From: Clostridia bacterium
Lineage (GTDB): Bacteria; Bacillota; Clostridia; Oscillospirales; Butyricicoccaceae
Assembly: GCA_021205365.1 (NCBI GenBank)
Contig: JAJPXP010000019.1
Span: forward strand, 17,106 to 81,105
Reading direction: 5' to 3'
Length of the DNA stretch: 64,000 nucleotides
Positions 42,327 through 51,732 of this stretch are shown here, one piece after another. Both the position numbers and the translations under genes were made by a program. The notes under the pieces are model-generated. The model was not told the DNA's origin, made no database searches, and saw only the letters and a list, made by a program, of their open reading frames with translations. The stretch's first letter is position 1. Every line of letters starts with the position of its first letter.

Positions 42327-43004
42327 ATGAGCAAGAAGATTCTGATTGTAGAAGATGACGGCAATATCCGTGAGCTTCTGCGTTTGTACCTTGAGCGCGA
42401 GGGATATGAAATTACCGAAGCAGCTAACGGGGAAGAAGGCGTTGCACAGTGGCGTAAAATCAATCCGGACATGATTCTGCTGGATGTTATGATGCCGATT
42501 ATGGATGGCTGGCAGGTCTGTAAAATCATCCGTGAGGAAAGCAAGGTGCCGATTATTATTCTTACGGCAAAGGGCGAAACCTTTGACAAGGTCAATGGAC
42601 TGGAAATGGGCGCGGATGACTATATTGTAAAGCCGTTGGAAATGCGTGAGGTTGTTGCACGTGTCCGTGCGGTATTCCGCCGGTTCGCGCCGGAGGACAG
42701 CGGAAAAATTTCCTTTGACAAGCTGACGGTAGATAAGCAGGCATATGACCTGATTGTGGATGGCAAGCGGGTGGATGCCCCGCCGAAGGAAATTGAACTG
42801 CTATATTTCCTTGCGTCCAGCCCGAACCAGGTATTTACCCGTGCGCAGCTGCTGGATGATGTCTGGGGCTTTGATTATTTTGGTGATACCCGTACGGTTG
42901 ATGTGCATGTCAAGCGTCTGCGTGAAAAGCTGGAAGGTGTCAGCGACAAGTGGGAGCTGAAGACCGTCTGGGGCGTAGGCTATAAATTTGAAACCAGAGA
43001 CTGA
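42327..43004 (+). CDS. OmpR-family response regulator
   Basis: 225 residues. The receiver domain has acidic pocket EDD (9-11), phosphoacceptor Asp53 in ILLDVMMP, and Lys in YIVKPLEMREVVARV. The C-terminal winged helix is GKRVDAPPKEIELLYFLASSPNQVFTRAQLLDDVWG ... RTVDVHVKRLREKLE. ATG follows AGGAGGGAAAACGAATT. Its stop overlaps the first base of the sensor kinase ATG (TGATG), so the two are coupled. Followed by an HtrA protease gene, the layout of envelope-stress systems (CssRS/PrkC-like logic), though the signal is not known. Confidence 0.96.
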   Translation: MSKKILIVEDDGNIRELLRLYLEREGYEITEAANGEEGVAQWRKINPDMILLDVMMPIMDGWQVCKIIREESKVPIIILTAKGETFDKVNGLEMGADDYIVKPLEMREVVARVRAVFRRFAPEDSGKISFDKLTVDKQAYDLIVDGKRVDAPPKEIELLYFLASSPNQVFTRAQLLDDVWGFDYFGDTRTVDVHVKRLREKLEGVSDKWELKTVWGVGYKFETRD

Positions 43005-44470
43005 TGAAAAATATATTTGTCAAAAACTATATGGCATTTGCCATGCTGATTCTAATCAGCTTTACCTTTGCCGGCGGTGTATTTATGGCACAGGTCAGCC
43101 GGTATTCCGTGCAGGAAAAACAGGAGCAGCTGGGCACAACAGTGGATTATATTGACACCATTGTGGAGAATAATCTCGTTTTGATGGAGAGTTCAGACTA
43201 CAGTACATTTTTGCAGACGTATCTGGATCAGCAGTCGGCTGTCAGCGGCTGTATTATCCTGCTGACGGATGAGGAAGGCAATGTCAATGTGCTGTCTATG
43301 CCGCAGGAAAATCCGGAGCTGGAAGCGGAAATGCCAGGGGCTGTCAGTGATGCACTCGTGAATACAATCCGCGAGACCGGTTCGTATTTCGGCACAGGCA
43401 ATATCAGCGGACTGTTTTCCGAAAATTATTTTATTGCCGGCAGCCGATGTACCAAGGAAGATGGCAGTGTTGCGGCGCTGGTCATTGCGGCAACACCATC
43501 GGCGTCCACTACCGGACTGATGAATACCATCATGCGCAGCTATTTATTCATTGTTTGTATCACATTGATTCTGACGTTGATTATCAGCTGGTTCCTGTCG
43601 GATATGCTGACACGGCCTTTGAAAGGCCTGGTTTCCGCTGCAAAAAAATTCGGGCGCGGTGAATTTGACACCCGTGTGTCCGAAAACAATAATTGTGTTG
43701 AAATTGATGAACTAGCGGTGAGCTTCAATAATATGGCAACCTCCCTGCAGCAGCAGGAGGAACTGAGCCGCGGTTTTGTTGCCAATGTATCCCATGAACT
43801 GAAAACCCCGATGACCTCGATCCGCGGTTTTGTGGATGGCATGCTGGATGGCACGATTCCACCGGAAAAGCATAATCAGTATTTGAAAATTATTTCCGAA
43901 GAAGTTGGGCGCTTGTCCCGTCTGGTTATCCGTATGCTGGACGCGGCAAAGATTCAGGCGGGTGAACTGATTATCACACCGGCGCCATTTGATTTAGCGG
44001 AAATGGCAGCGCGGGTGCTCATCAGCTTTGAAAAGCAGATCAATGATAAAAAGCTGGAAATGGATGTGGAGCTGGCGGACAATCTGATTGTCAACGGCGA
44101 CAGCGACCATATTTACCGGGTTATTTATAATCTTGTAGATAATGCTGTAAAATTTGTCAATGACGGCGGCACATTGACGATTCGCGCGGAACAGGAAGGG
44201 ACGATGAGTTTGTTCCTGGTTCATAATACCGGATCACAGATTCCGCCGGAAGATCTGCCGCATGTCTTTGACCGGTTCTATAAGGTGGACCGCAGCCGTA
44301 GCAGCGACCGTACCGGTGCCGGGCTGGGGCTGTATATTGTCAAATCCATTGTCAATTTGCATGGCGGTGACATTTCTGTGCGTTCCTCCAGTGAAGGCAC
44401 CGAGTTTGCCTTTACCATGCCGCTGGCACCAAAGCCGGACGGACACGAAAGGAATAAGAAGGCAGAATGA
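43004..44470 (+). CDS. Sensor histidine kinase
   Basis: 488 residues. Membrane helix at 9-29, extracytoplasmic sensor ~30-175, second helix ~177-199, HAMP ~200-250, phosphoacceptor His264 in NVSHELKTPM, and the ATPase domain with N-box VIYNLVDNAVKFV, HVFDRFYKVDRSRSS and G2 GAGLGLYIVKSIV. Partner of the response regulator immediately upstream. Next gene is the HtrA protease with its own ribosome site after 200 bp; a regulatory link is plausible. Confidence 0.96.
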   Translation: MKNIFVKNYMAFAMLILISFTFAGGVFMAQVSRYSVQEKQEQLGTTVDYIDTIVENNLVLMESSDYSTFLQTYLDQQSAVSGCIILLTDEEGNVNVLSMPQENPELEAEMPGAVSDALVNTIRETGSYFGTGNISGLFSENYFIAGSRCTKEDGSVAALVIAATPSASTTGLMNTIMRSYLFIVCITLILTLIISWFLSDMLTRPLKGLVSAAKKFGRGEFDTRVSENNNCVEIDELAVSFNNMATSLQQQEELSRGFVANVSHELKTPMTSIRGFVDGMLDGTIPPEKHNQYLKIISEEVGRLSRLVIRMLDAAKIQAGELIITPAPFDLAEMAARVLISFEKQINDKKLEMDVELADNLIVNGDSDHIYRVIYNLVDNAVKFVNDGGTLTIRAEQEGTMSLFLVHNTGSQIPPEDLPHVFDRFYKVDRSRSSDRTGAGLGLYIVKSIVNLHGGDISVRSSSEGTEFAFTMPLAPKPDGHERNKKAE

Positions 44471-44670
44471 CAGAATATCGGTGCAGTGAAAACGATTGCG
44501 CCGGTATTTTTGCGATGGAGTCACATAAAAAACACAAAAAATGTGCTGAAAACGCAGACAATGACAGAAGTTATGCAAAAAAGGTCAGGTTCACAAAAAC
44601 TTAACATTGGTGACAACGAATAATCATATTCTTGTTGTAGAATCAGGATAGAACAAAGGAGGATACTCTT

Positions 44671-46206
44671 ATGGACGAATTGAATCGAAACACAGAAAAT
44701 GATGAGTCCCAGCACACTACGCCGTTCCAGACGCCGGTACGCGGCGCGGATGAGCAGCCGGGAAGTGGATATACCAATACAGGCAGGACATATGGACAGA
44801 CGCAGAGCAGCGGCACGTATAGCAATACCTACAGCAGCGATGCGCAGGACAGCAGTTCCTATCGTACACAATCGAACAGCTCCGGCAGCTATGGGGGCGG
44901 CGGCAGTACACCGCCTCCGAATGGAAATAACGGTTCTTCCTACCAGCAGTGGAGCGGAGGCGGGAAAAAGCCTGGAAAGCCGAAAAAGAATTCCAATTTC
45001 CCATGGAAACCAATTATTGCAATTGTCGTTGTGGCAGCCATTGCGTTTGGCGGAGGCTTGCTGGCAGGCGGCAATGTGAAGCTCCCGACAATGGGGACTT
45101 CCACTTCCTCTTCCAGCAGCACGGATACCGGAAGCGGGGTTTCGTCAGATTCTACAAAGGTCAACATCAGCAGTACAGCGCAGGATCTGGGAAGCTATTC
45201 TGAGGTATATGAAAAGGTTTCCCCGTCTGTTGTGGCAATTGTTGTAGATGAAATCCAGGCGGGCAGTGAATCCTCTGGTTCCGGCGTCATCATGAGTGAG
45301 GACGGCTATATCATCACCAACAACCATGTCGTATCCGGCGGCGATATCTTTACAGTCGTTTTGGATGACGCAACCACCTATCAGGCAACGCTCGTGGGCA
45401 CCGATGAACAGACAGACCTCGCTGTACTAAAGATTGATGCAACCGGATTGACGGCTGCTGAATTTGGCGATTCTGATGATGTAAAGGTCGGTGACCGTGC
45501 GTTTGCGATTGGCTCCCCGGGCGGCATTGAATACCAGAACAGCTTTACCGGCGGTTTTATTTCTGCAATCAATCGCAATGTCACCATCAATGACCGCGTG
45601 ATGTCTTTGATTCAGACGGATACCGCCATCAATCCGGGCAATTCCGGTGGCGCATTGATTAACTCTGCAGGCCAGGTCATTGGCATCACCTCTTCCAAGC
45701 TGAGTGCTTCTTCTATGGATAGTGCATCCATCGAAGGTATGGGATTTGCAATTCCAATGAGCACCACGAAGGAAATTGTGGATGAACTCATTGCCAATGG
45801 GCATGTAACCGGGCGCCCGGCAATCGGCATCAGCGGCTATGATCTGGATGAATCCCGCGCAAGCTATTTCAATTTGCCGCAGGGCGTTTATGTATCCAGC
45901 GTGGATACAGCCTCCGATGCTTATACAAAGGGCATCCAGGCGGGAGACATCATCACTGGCGTCAACGGCGAGGAAATCACAGGCATGTCGGATATCAATG
46001 ATGTCAAGAGCGATCTGTCCGCTGGCGATACCATTACGCTGACGGTTTACCGTAACGGAGCTACGCAGGATATTACCATTACATTGATTGATGAAGCAGA
46101 CCTGTCCGGCGAGACTGCAGACTCCAGCTCAGACTCTTCTTCTAACAACAGCAATAGCTACACCAACCCGTACAGCGGGTATGGATATAGTTACACAATC
46201 CCGTAA
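44671..46206 (+). CDS. HtrA/DegP-type membrane-anchored serine protease with PDZ domain
   Basis: 511 residues. Residues 1-110 are a cytosolic low-complexity Ser/Gly/Tyr/Gln region, with membrane helix at 113-133 and a Ser/Thr linker. The trypsin-like domain has catalytic His219 in TNNHVV, Asp249 in QTDLAVL and Ser325 in NPGNSGGAL. One PDZ domain (~395-475) follows with GVYVSSVDTASDAYTKGIQAGD. The tail is Ser/Asn/Tyr-rich. HtrA proteases degrade misfolded exported proteins. ATG follows AAAGGAGGATACTCTT. Located just after a two-component system that may control it. Confidence 0.95.
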   Translation: MDELNRNTENDESQHTTPFQTPVRGADEQPGSGYTNTGRTYGQTQSSGTYSNTYSSDAQDSSSYRTQSNSSGSYGGGGSTPPPNGNNGSSYQQWSGGGKKPGKPKKNSNFPWKPIIAIVVVAAIAFGGGLLAGGNVKLPTMGTSTSSSSSTDTGSGVSSDSTKVNISSTAQDLGSYSEVYEKVSPSVVAIVVDEIQAGSESSGSGVIMSEDGYIITNNHVVSGGDIFTVVLDDATTYQATLVGTDEQTDLAVLKIDATGLTAAEFGDSDDVKVGDRAFAIGSPGGIEYQNSFTGGFISAINRNVTINDRVMSLIQTDTAINPGNSGGALINSAGQVIGITSSKLSASSMDSASIEGMGFAIPMSTTKEIVDELIANGHVTGRPAIGISGYDLDESRASYFNLPQGVYVSSVDTASDAYTKGIQAGDIITGVNGEEITGMSDINDVKSDLSAGDTITLTVYRNGATQDITITLIDEADLSGETADSSSDSSSNNSNSYTNPYSGYGYSYTIP

Positions 46207-46212
46207 AACATA

Positions 46213-46248
46213 CAAGGCGCATTCGTCGCAGGACGGATGCGCCTTTTT
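46213..46248 (+). terminator. Terminator of the HtrA gene
   Basis: AAGGCGCATTCGTC (46214-46227) with GGACGGATGCGCCTT (G-T pairs), then TTTTC. Confidence 0.85.
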
Positions 46249-46378
46249 CACGCGAGCAGCAAAGCCGAAGGAAAAGGCGGCTGTTGTTCCTATACAAATG
46301 CTGCGTGCAGGAAATGACACTTTGATTGCCGAAATTTGGTTGAAACTAACAAAATAATTGTAGTTTTGTACAATGGCG

Positions 46379-46407
46379 TTGAAAAACAGCTGAAAAAACG
46401 GTATGAT
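46379..46407 (+). promoter_or_regulatory. purL promoter
   Basis: TTGAAA (46379-46384), 17-bp spacer, TATGAT (46402-46407). The leader of about 55 nt shows no purine-riboswitch core. Confidence 0.7.
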
Positions 46408-46469
46408 AACAGTATATATTTTTATCTGTACACAAAAATTGACGATACTATGTTTTTTCGAGGTGCAAC

Positions 46470-49400
46470 ATGGCAGTATTAAGATGCTATACTGAAAAAC
46501 GCAGTGGATTCGACAGTGCATCCCAGTCACTGTGCAGCAGCATGCGTGAACTGCTGGAAATTCCAGCACTCACCTATGTACGAGAGCTGTGCCGGTACGA
46601 TGTGGAAGGCATTGATGCGGAAACCTATGCGAAGGCAAAGAACATCGTGTTCTCTGAACCGATGGTAGACGATTGCTACGACGAGCAGTATCCCATGCCG
46701 GAAGGCGATTATCGCATTCTGGCAGTAGAACCGCTGCCGGGTCAGTATGACCAGCGTTCTGATTCCTGCGCACAATGCATTCAGCTGATGACACAGGGAG
46801 AACGTCCGAAGGTAGCAGCGGCACACATCTATGTGCTTGGCGGCAAGCTGACGGACGCAGATCTGGACAAGATCCGCGGTTATCTGATTAACCCGGTGGA
46901 TTCCAGGGAAGCTTCCAAGGAGAAGCCGGAAACACTGGCTGCAAATTATGCAATCCCAACTGAGGTTGACACCGTAGAAGGCTTTATCTCTATGGATGCT
47001 GCAGCACTGGAAGAGATGCGTACCCGTCTGGGCTTGGCAATGGAGCTGGATGACCTGCAGTTCCTGCAGACCTATTTTGCAGGAGAGGAAAAGCGGGATC
47101 CGACCATTACAGAGGTCCGTATGATCGATACCTATTGGTCTGACCATTGCCGTCATACCACCTTCCTGACGGAGATTGACAGCAGCAATATCGAAGATCC
47201 GATGGTAAAGGCAGCATATGAGCGCTATCTGGCAGGCCGTATCGAAGTATATGGCGAGGAAAAGGCTGCAAAGCGTCCGATTACCCTGATGGATATTGGC
47301 ACTGCCGGTGCAAAGGTGCTCAAGAAGCGCGGCAATCTGCCGAATATCGATGAGAGTGAGGAAATCAATGCCTGCTCCATCCGCATCGATGCAACCGTTG
47401 ACGGCAAGAAAGAGCCGTGGCTGCTGATGTTTAAAAATGAAACCCATAACCATCCGACGGAAATTGAACCGTTCGGTGGTGCAGCTACCTGCCTTGGCGG
47501 TGCAATCCGTGACCCGCTGTCCGGCAGAAGCTATGTATATCAGGCAATGCGTGTGACTGGCGCGGGTGACCCGACGGTTCCGCTGAATGAAACACTGGAG
47601 CACAAGCTACCGCAGCGCAAGCTGTGTACCACCGCAGCAGGCGGTTATTCTTCTTATGGCAACCAGATTGGTCTGGCTACCGGCCTGGTACATGAAATCT
47701 ATCATCCGGGCTATGTCGCAAAGCGCATGGAGATTGGCGCTGTTGTCGGCGCAGCTCCGGTTGAAAATGTGATCCGTGAAGTGCCAGATCCGGGTGATAT
47801 TGTCATCCTGCTGGGCGGCCGTACCGGCCGTGACGGCTGTGGCGGTGCAACCGGCTCCTCCAAGAGCCATACCACCGAATCTCTGGAAACCTGTGGCGCA
47901 GAAGTACAGAAGGGCAATCCGGTTGAGGAGCGCAAGATCCAGCGCCTGTTCCGCAATCCGGAAGTTACCCGTATGATCCGCCGCTGCAATGACTTTGGTG
48001 CGGGCGGTGTATCTGTTGCCATCGGCGAGCTGGCAGATGGCTTGGATATTGATCTGAATGCTGTGCCGAAGAAGTATGATGGCCTGGATGGCACAGAACT
48101 GGCGATTTCTGAATCGCAGGAGCGTATGGCAGTTGTTGTTGCCAAGGAAAATGTGGAAACCTTCATCCGCATGGCAAACGAGGAAAATATCGAGGCTACG
48201 GTTGTCGCGACTGTAACCGATACCAATCGTCTGCGTATGACCTGGAATGGCAAGACCATCGTCGATGTATCCCGTGACTTCCTGAATACCAACGGCGCTT
48301 CCAAGCATACCAAGGCACATGTAGCTTCGCTGCCGAATCCGAGCATTGAAGCTCCGGCTGAGGGCGAAACCCTGAAGGAAAAGCTGCTGAACCTGTCTTC
48401 CCAGCTCAATATCTGTCTGGAACGCGGCCTGACCGAGCGCTTTGACGGTTCCATCGGCGCAAGCTCTGTCTTCATGCCATATGGCGGCAAGAACCAGCTG
48501 ACCCCGACACAGGTCATGGCGGCAACGCTGCCGACTGCCGGGCAGTGCTCTACTGCATCGGTTATGGGCTTCGGCTTTGACCCGTATTTTATGGAACAGA
48601 ATCCATTCCTCGGTGCATCCTGCGCTGTCATTGAATCCATGGCACGTCTGGTAGCAGCGGGCTGTGATTACCGCACCGCTTACCTGACCTTCCAGGAATA
48701 TTTTGAACATCTGAACCGTGACCCGGAGAAGTTTGGCACACCGTTTGCAGCCCTGCTGGGTGCGTATGATGCACAGGAAAAGCTGGGACGCGCGGCAATC
48801 GGCGGCAAGGACTCCATGTCCGGCACCTATGATGATATGCATGTACCGCCGACGCTGGTATCCTTTGCGATCGCTCCGCAGGAAGCCGACCATCTGGTTT
48901 CTCCGGAATTTAAGGCGGCAGGTCATCCGGTTTATTTCTTTGATGCTGCTTATAACATGGATGGTTCTCCGGATTATGACACCATCCGTTCCACTTGGGA
49001 CACCATTCAGGAGCTGATTGATGGAGGCAAGGTTGCAGCATCGTGGGCACTGGCATCTGGTGGCATTGCAGAAGGCATTGTCAAGATGTCTGTCGGCAAT
49101 GATATTGGCTTTACCTTTGCACCGGACTTCCAGCCGGAAGCACTGTTCCTGAAGAACTACGGTGGTATTCTGATCGAAGCTACCGAGGAGCTGGAGAACA
49201 TGCCGCTGTGGCTGGTTGGTGTGACAACTGCGAAGCCGGAAATTGAAGCATATGGCGAAATCATCGCACTGGACGAGCTGAAGGGTGCACTTGAGGGCAC
49301 GCTGGAAAGCGTATTCCCGACCCGTGCGGAAGCATCGGATGATAAGATGGTGAAGCCGGCCTGCACAGAGCGCAGCACCAAGGCGCCGGCAGTGAAGACG

Positions 49401-50201
49401 GCACGCCCGGTTGCTGTTATTCCGGTATTCCCGGGCAACAACTGCGAATATGATACCGCAAAAGCAGTTGAGACCGCTGGCGGCGAAGCGAAGATTGTCG
49501 TTGTCCGCAACCTGTCTCAGGATGCGCTGATGCAGTCTGCAGAAGAACTGGAAGCTGCGATCCGCGGTTCCCAGATGATGATTATTCCGGGCGGATTCTC
49601 CGGCGGTGACGAGCCGGATGGTTCCGGTAAGTTCATTGCATCGTTCCTGCGTGCTCCGGCAATCAAGGACGCGGTACACGATCTGCTGAACAATCGTGAC
49701 GGCCTGATGCTGGGTATCTGCAATGGTTTCCAGGCGCTGATTAAGCTGGGCCTGGTACCATATGGTGAAATCCGTGATTTGGATGATACCTGCCCGACGC
49801 TGACCTATAACCTGATTGGACGTCATCAGTCCCGTTATGTACAGACCCGTGTAGCGTCTGTGAAATCTCCATGGCTGTCCTCCTGTGGGGTAGGTGATGT
49901 GCATTCCATTGCAATTTCCCATGGTGAAGGCCGATTTGTAGCTCCGCAGGCTGAGATTGACCGTCTGGTTGCAAATGGTCAGGTAGCATTCCAGTATGTT
50001 GACTTCGATGGCAATCCGTCCATGGATATTGCATTCAACCCGAATGGCTCCATGTGCGCAATCGAAGGCATTACCTCTCCAGATGGACGTGTCCTCGGCA
50101 AGATGGGCCATACCGAACGTTATACCAAGTATGTTGGCCAGAACATCTTTGGCGAGAAGTACCAGCCGCTGTTTGAGAACGGTGTGAAGTATTTTAAGTA
50201 A
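46470..50201 (+). CDS. purL: Phosphoribosylformylglycinamidine synthase (single-chain PurL with glutaminase)
   Basis: 1243 residues: the long, fused form instead of the PurS-PurQ-PurL set common in Bacillota. N-terminal PurS-like part, then the synthetase halves with DTYWSDHCRHTTF and NETHNHPTEIEPFGGAATC..GAIRD (ATP/FGAR site), and GGKDSMSGTY in the second half. The C-terminal class-I glutaminase (~975-1243) has nucleophile Cys in LGICNGFQALI, with His and Glu in ISHGEGRF. Catalyses the fourth step of purine synthesis. Other pur genes are not adjacent. Starts at ATG 46470 after CGAGGTGCAAC. Confidence 0.97.
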   Translation: MAVLRCYTEKRSGFDSASQSLCSSMRELLEIPALTYVRELCRYDVEGIDAETYAKAKNIVFSEPMVDDCYDEQYPMPEGDYRILAVEPLPGQYDQRSDSCAQCIQLMTQGERPKVAAAHIYVLGGKLTDADLDKIRGYLINPVDSREASKEKPETLAANYAIPTEVDTVEGFISMDAAALEEMRTRLGLAMELDDLQFLQTYFAGEEKRDPTITEVRMIDTYWSDHCRHTTFLTEIDSSNIEDPMVKAAYERYLAGRIEVYGEEKAAKRPITLMDIGTAGAKVLKKRGNLPNIDESEEINACSIRIDATVDGKKEPWLLMFKNETHNHPTEIEPFGGAATCLGGAIRDPLSGRSYVYQAMRVTGAGDPTVPLNETLEHKLPQRKLCTTAAGGYSSYGNQIGLATGLVHEIYHPGYVAKRMEIGAVVGAAPVENVIREVPDPGDIVILLGGRTGRDGCGGATGSSKSHTTESLETCGAEVQKGNPVEERKIQRLFRNPEVTRMIRRCNDFGAGGVSVAIGELADGLDIDLNAVPKKYDGLDGTELAISESQERMAVVVAKENVETFIRMANEENIEATVVATVTDTNRLRMTWNGKTIVDVSRDFLNTNGASKHTKAHVASLPNPSIEAPAEGETLKEKLLNLSSQLNICLERGLTERFDGSIGASSVFMPYGGKNQLTPTQVMAATLPTAGQCSTASVMGFGFDPYFMEQNPFLGASCAVIESMARLVAAGCDYRTAYLTFQEYFEHLNRDPEKFGTPFAALLGAYDAQEKLGRAAIGGKDSMSGTYDDMHVPPTLVSFAIAPQEADHLVSPEFKAAGHPVYFFDAAYNMDGSPDYDTIRSTWDTIQELIDGGKVAASWALASGGIAEGIVKMSVGNDIGFTFAPDFQPEALFLKNYGGILIEATEELENMPLWLVGVTTAKPEIEAYGEIIALDELKGALEGTLESVFPTRAEASDDKMVKPACTERSTKAPAVKTARPVAVIPVFPGNNCEYDTAKAVETAGGEAKIVVVRNLSQDALMQSAEELEAAIRGSQMMIIPGGFSGGDEPDGSGKFIASFLRAPAIKDAVHDLLNNRDGLMLGICNGFQALIKLGLVPYGEIRDLDDTCPTLTYNLIGRHQSRYVQTRVASVKSPWLSSCGVGDVHSIAISHGEGRFVAPQAEIDRLVANGQVAFQYVDFDGNPSMDIAFNPNGSMCAIEGITSPDGRVLGKMGHTERYTKYVGQNIFGEKYQPLFENGVKYFK

Positions 50202-50220
50202 GATTGATAGCTGAATAGAA

Positions 50221-50256
50221 GCAAAGCGCACCATGGGAAACCGTGGTGCGCTTTTG
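50221..50256 (+). terminator. Terminator of purL
   Basis: AAAGCGCACCATGG pairs with CCGTGGTGCGCTTT across GAAA, then TTTGCG. Confidence 0.9.
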
Positions 50257-50335
50257 CGTGTGTCTTGAACATAGAAAAGCATCTTTGAGGCAGATGCTTG
50301 ACAGGAATTGCTGTTTCATGCGATGCTGCACATAG

Positions 50336-50497
50336 AAAAAGAGAGGCACACCCGATAGACGGTGCGTCCCTCACAGGCTAATCAAAGAAATGACTGCTGT
50401 GTGTGGAAAGCTAGGCGGTCATTTCTTTTGGTTCTGAAAATACAGAGCAATCAGCATGATAATCATAGAACCAAAACTTGCACAGTACAGAAATCAT
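50336..50497 (-). pseudogene. Type I toxin-like locus (small hydrophobic holin-like peptide), probably decayed
   Basis: On the minus strand a frame ends at 50419 and reads SFGSMIIMLIALYFQNQKK, the membrane segment and lysine end of holin-like type I toxins (TxpA/Hol_Tox style). The in-frame part above it is closed by TGA at 50494-50496. A typical ATG with GGAACGG upstream (50495-50497) lies in another frame, so a one-base frameshift seems to have split the gene; starting at ATG 50466 leaves only 15 residues. Downstream are an 11-bp stem AAAGAAATGAC/GTCATTTCTTT (50384-50394/50418-50428) and a terminator hairpin (50341-50372) ending in TTTTT, a layout usual for such toxin mRNAs. An antisense RNA from the plus strand would be expected, but I see no clear promoter. 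Confidence 0.5.
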
Positions 50498-50617
50498 CCG
50501 TTCCACAATGCCAGATGACGGGTCTAAATGAAAATCGTTTGAACCATAGTATCTATCCTAATGATGTGCCTTACAGCTATTCTTACCAAAACTTCTTCAA
50601 AACTTGTTCTGAAACAA

Positions 50618-50646
50618 TTGGAACTTTCCGCAGTTTGAGGTATAAT
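50618..50646 (+). promoter_or_regulatory. rpe promoter
   Basis: TTGGAA (50618-50623), 17-bp spacer, TATAAT (50641-50646); predicted start near 50653. Confidence 0.85.
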
Positions 50647-50652
50647 GTAGAT

Positions 50653-50815
50653 ACGAATGGAACGGCGTGCAGATGGGGAACCGCCTCCAAAGTGGAAATG
50701 GGAGCGGCTCCCGTATGCGAAAGGCGTAAGCCAGCCGGCAGGGGCGCTGTCCCGCGGGGTTGATACAGCGCTGATTTCCGCCTGTTCCAGCATATGACGT
50801 GCGGGGCGTCCATGT
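50653..50815 (+). ncRNA. Structured GC-rich 5' leader of rpe, family unknown
   Basis: The ~190-nt untranslated leader shows nested pairing: an outer helix ATGG-AACG near 50657 with CGTCCAT (50808-50814); GGCG (50663-50666)/CGCC (50681-50684); GGGAGC/GCTCCC (50700-50712); GCGCTGT (50744-50750)/ACAGCGC (50765-50771) with an inner CCCGCGGGG. The region is far richer in G+C than the DNA around it. I cannot match it to cobalamin, T-box, SAM, glycine or THF elements. A long open frame across it has no ribosome site. Confidence 0.45.
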
Positions 50816-50845
50816 TCGCTCCCAATCAGGAAAGGAAAGAGTATT

Positions 50846-51523
50846 ATGATTAAGTTATCTCCGTCGATTCTGTCTGCTGACTTTGCAAACCTGCAGCGTG
50901 ATATTGCAGTTGCAGTAGATGCAGGCGCAGAATATGTTCATGTTGACTGCATGGATGGTCACTTTGTACCGAACCTGACCATTGGTGCACCGGTTGTCAA
51001 GGCTTTGCGCAAGGCTACCGATGCGGTGCTTGATGTACATCTGATGATTGCGAATCCGGACCAGTATCTGGATGATTTTATCAAGGCTGGTTCCGATATT
51101 ATCACCGTTCATTATGAATCCAATGGCGATACCCTGGAGCAGGTTCGCAAGATCAAGGCTGCCGGAGTACGTGCCTGTGTATCGGTAAAGCCGGGTACAC
51201 CTGCAGATGTTCTGCTGCCGCTGCTGCCGGAACTGGACATGGTTCTGATCATGACAGTAGAACCGGGCTTTGGTGGTCAGGGTTATATTGACGCATGTAC
51301 CGACAAGATTCGTCAGATTCGCAAGGCAATTGATGAAAACGGCTACAAGTGTGAGCTGGAAATTGACGGCGGTGCAAAGCTGGCCAATACACCGGATATC
51401 GTAGCAGCTGGTGCAAATGTCATCGTAGCAGGCTCTGCTGTATTTGGCGGCGATATTGCCGGCAATGTCAAGGGCTTCAAGAAGATTTTTGATGAGTACA
51501 AAAACGACTATTTTGCATTCTGA
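50846..51523 (+). CDS. rpe: Ribulose-phosphate 3-epimerase
   Basis: 225 residues. LSPSILSADFANLQRDI start, then metal ligands and acid-base residues in VHVDCMDGHFVPNLTIG (His, Asp), LDVHLMI (His) and LEIDGGAKL (Asp). Phosphate grip VAGSAVFGG. Interconverts ribulose-5-P and xylulose-5-P. AGGAAAGAGTATT precedes the ATG. Preceded by a long structured leader and ended by a terminator; monocistronic. Confidence 0.96.
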   Translation: MIKLSPSILSADFANLQRDIAVAVDAGAEYVHVDCMDGHFVPNLTIGAPVVKALRKATDAVLDVHLMIANPDQYLDDFIKAGSDIITVHYESNGDTLEQVRKIKAAGVRACVSVKPGTPADVLLPLLPELDMVLIMTVEPGFGGQGYIDACTDKIRQIRKAIDENGYKCELEIDGGAKLANTPDIVAAGANVIVAGSAVFGGDIAGNVKGFKKIFDEYKNDYFAF

Positions 51524-51540
51524 TTACATAGAAAACGAAA

Positions 51541-51574
51541 CAAAGACCTGTCTTATGCTGGCAGGTCTTTTTAT
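51541..51574 (+). terminator. Terminator of rpe
   Basis: AAAGACCTG (51542-51550) with CAGGTCTTT (51562-51570), then TTATG. Confidence 0.85.
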
Positions 51575-51732
51575 GTGTGGAAATACGGCGTGCGGCTGCT
51601 GAAGACGGTTGGAAATAAAAGGAAACGCCGTATTCTTATATTTGACGTTCGAAAGGATTTGCGCTATAATACCGAGTATTCAGGCAAAAAGTCTTTCACA
51701 TGATTGAAATGTATGATTTGGAGTAATTTTAG

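Noticed and set aside
47607..50282. 891-codon open frame on the minus strand
   Set aside because: It is the complement of purL, whose plus-strand product has every family motif; the minus frame has no ribosome site or protein features.
50362..50763. 133-codon frame before rpe
   Set aside because: Crosses the toxin-like locus, the rpe promoter and the folded leader; no ribosome site and no conserved motif.
50653..50815. Cobalamin riboswitch, T-box or THF element before rpe
   Set aside because: The conserved cores of these elements could not be lined up with the leader.
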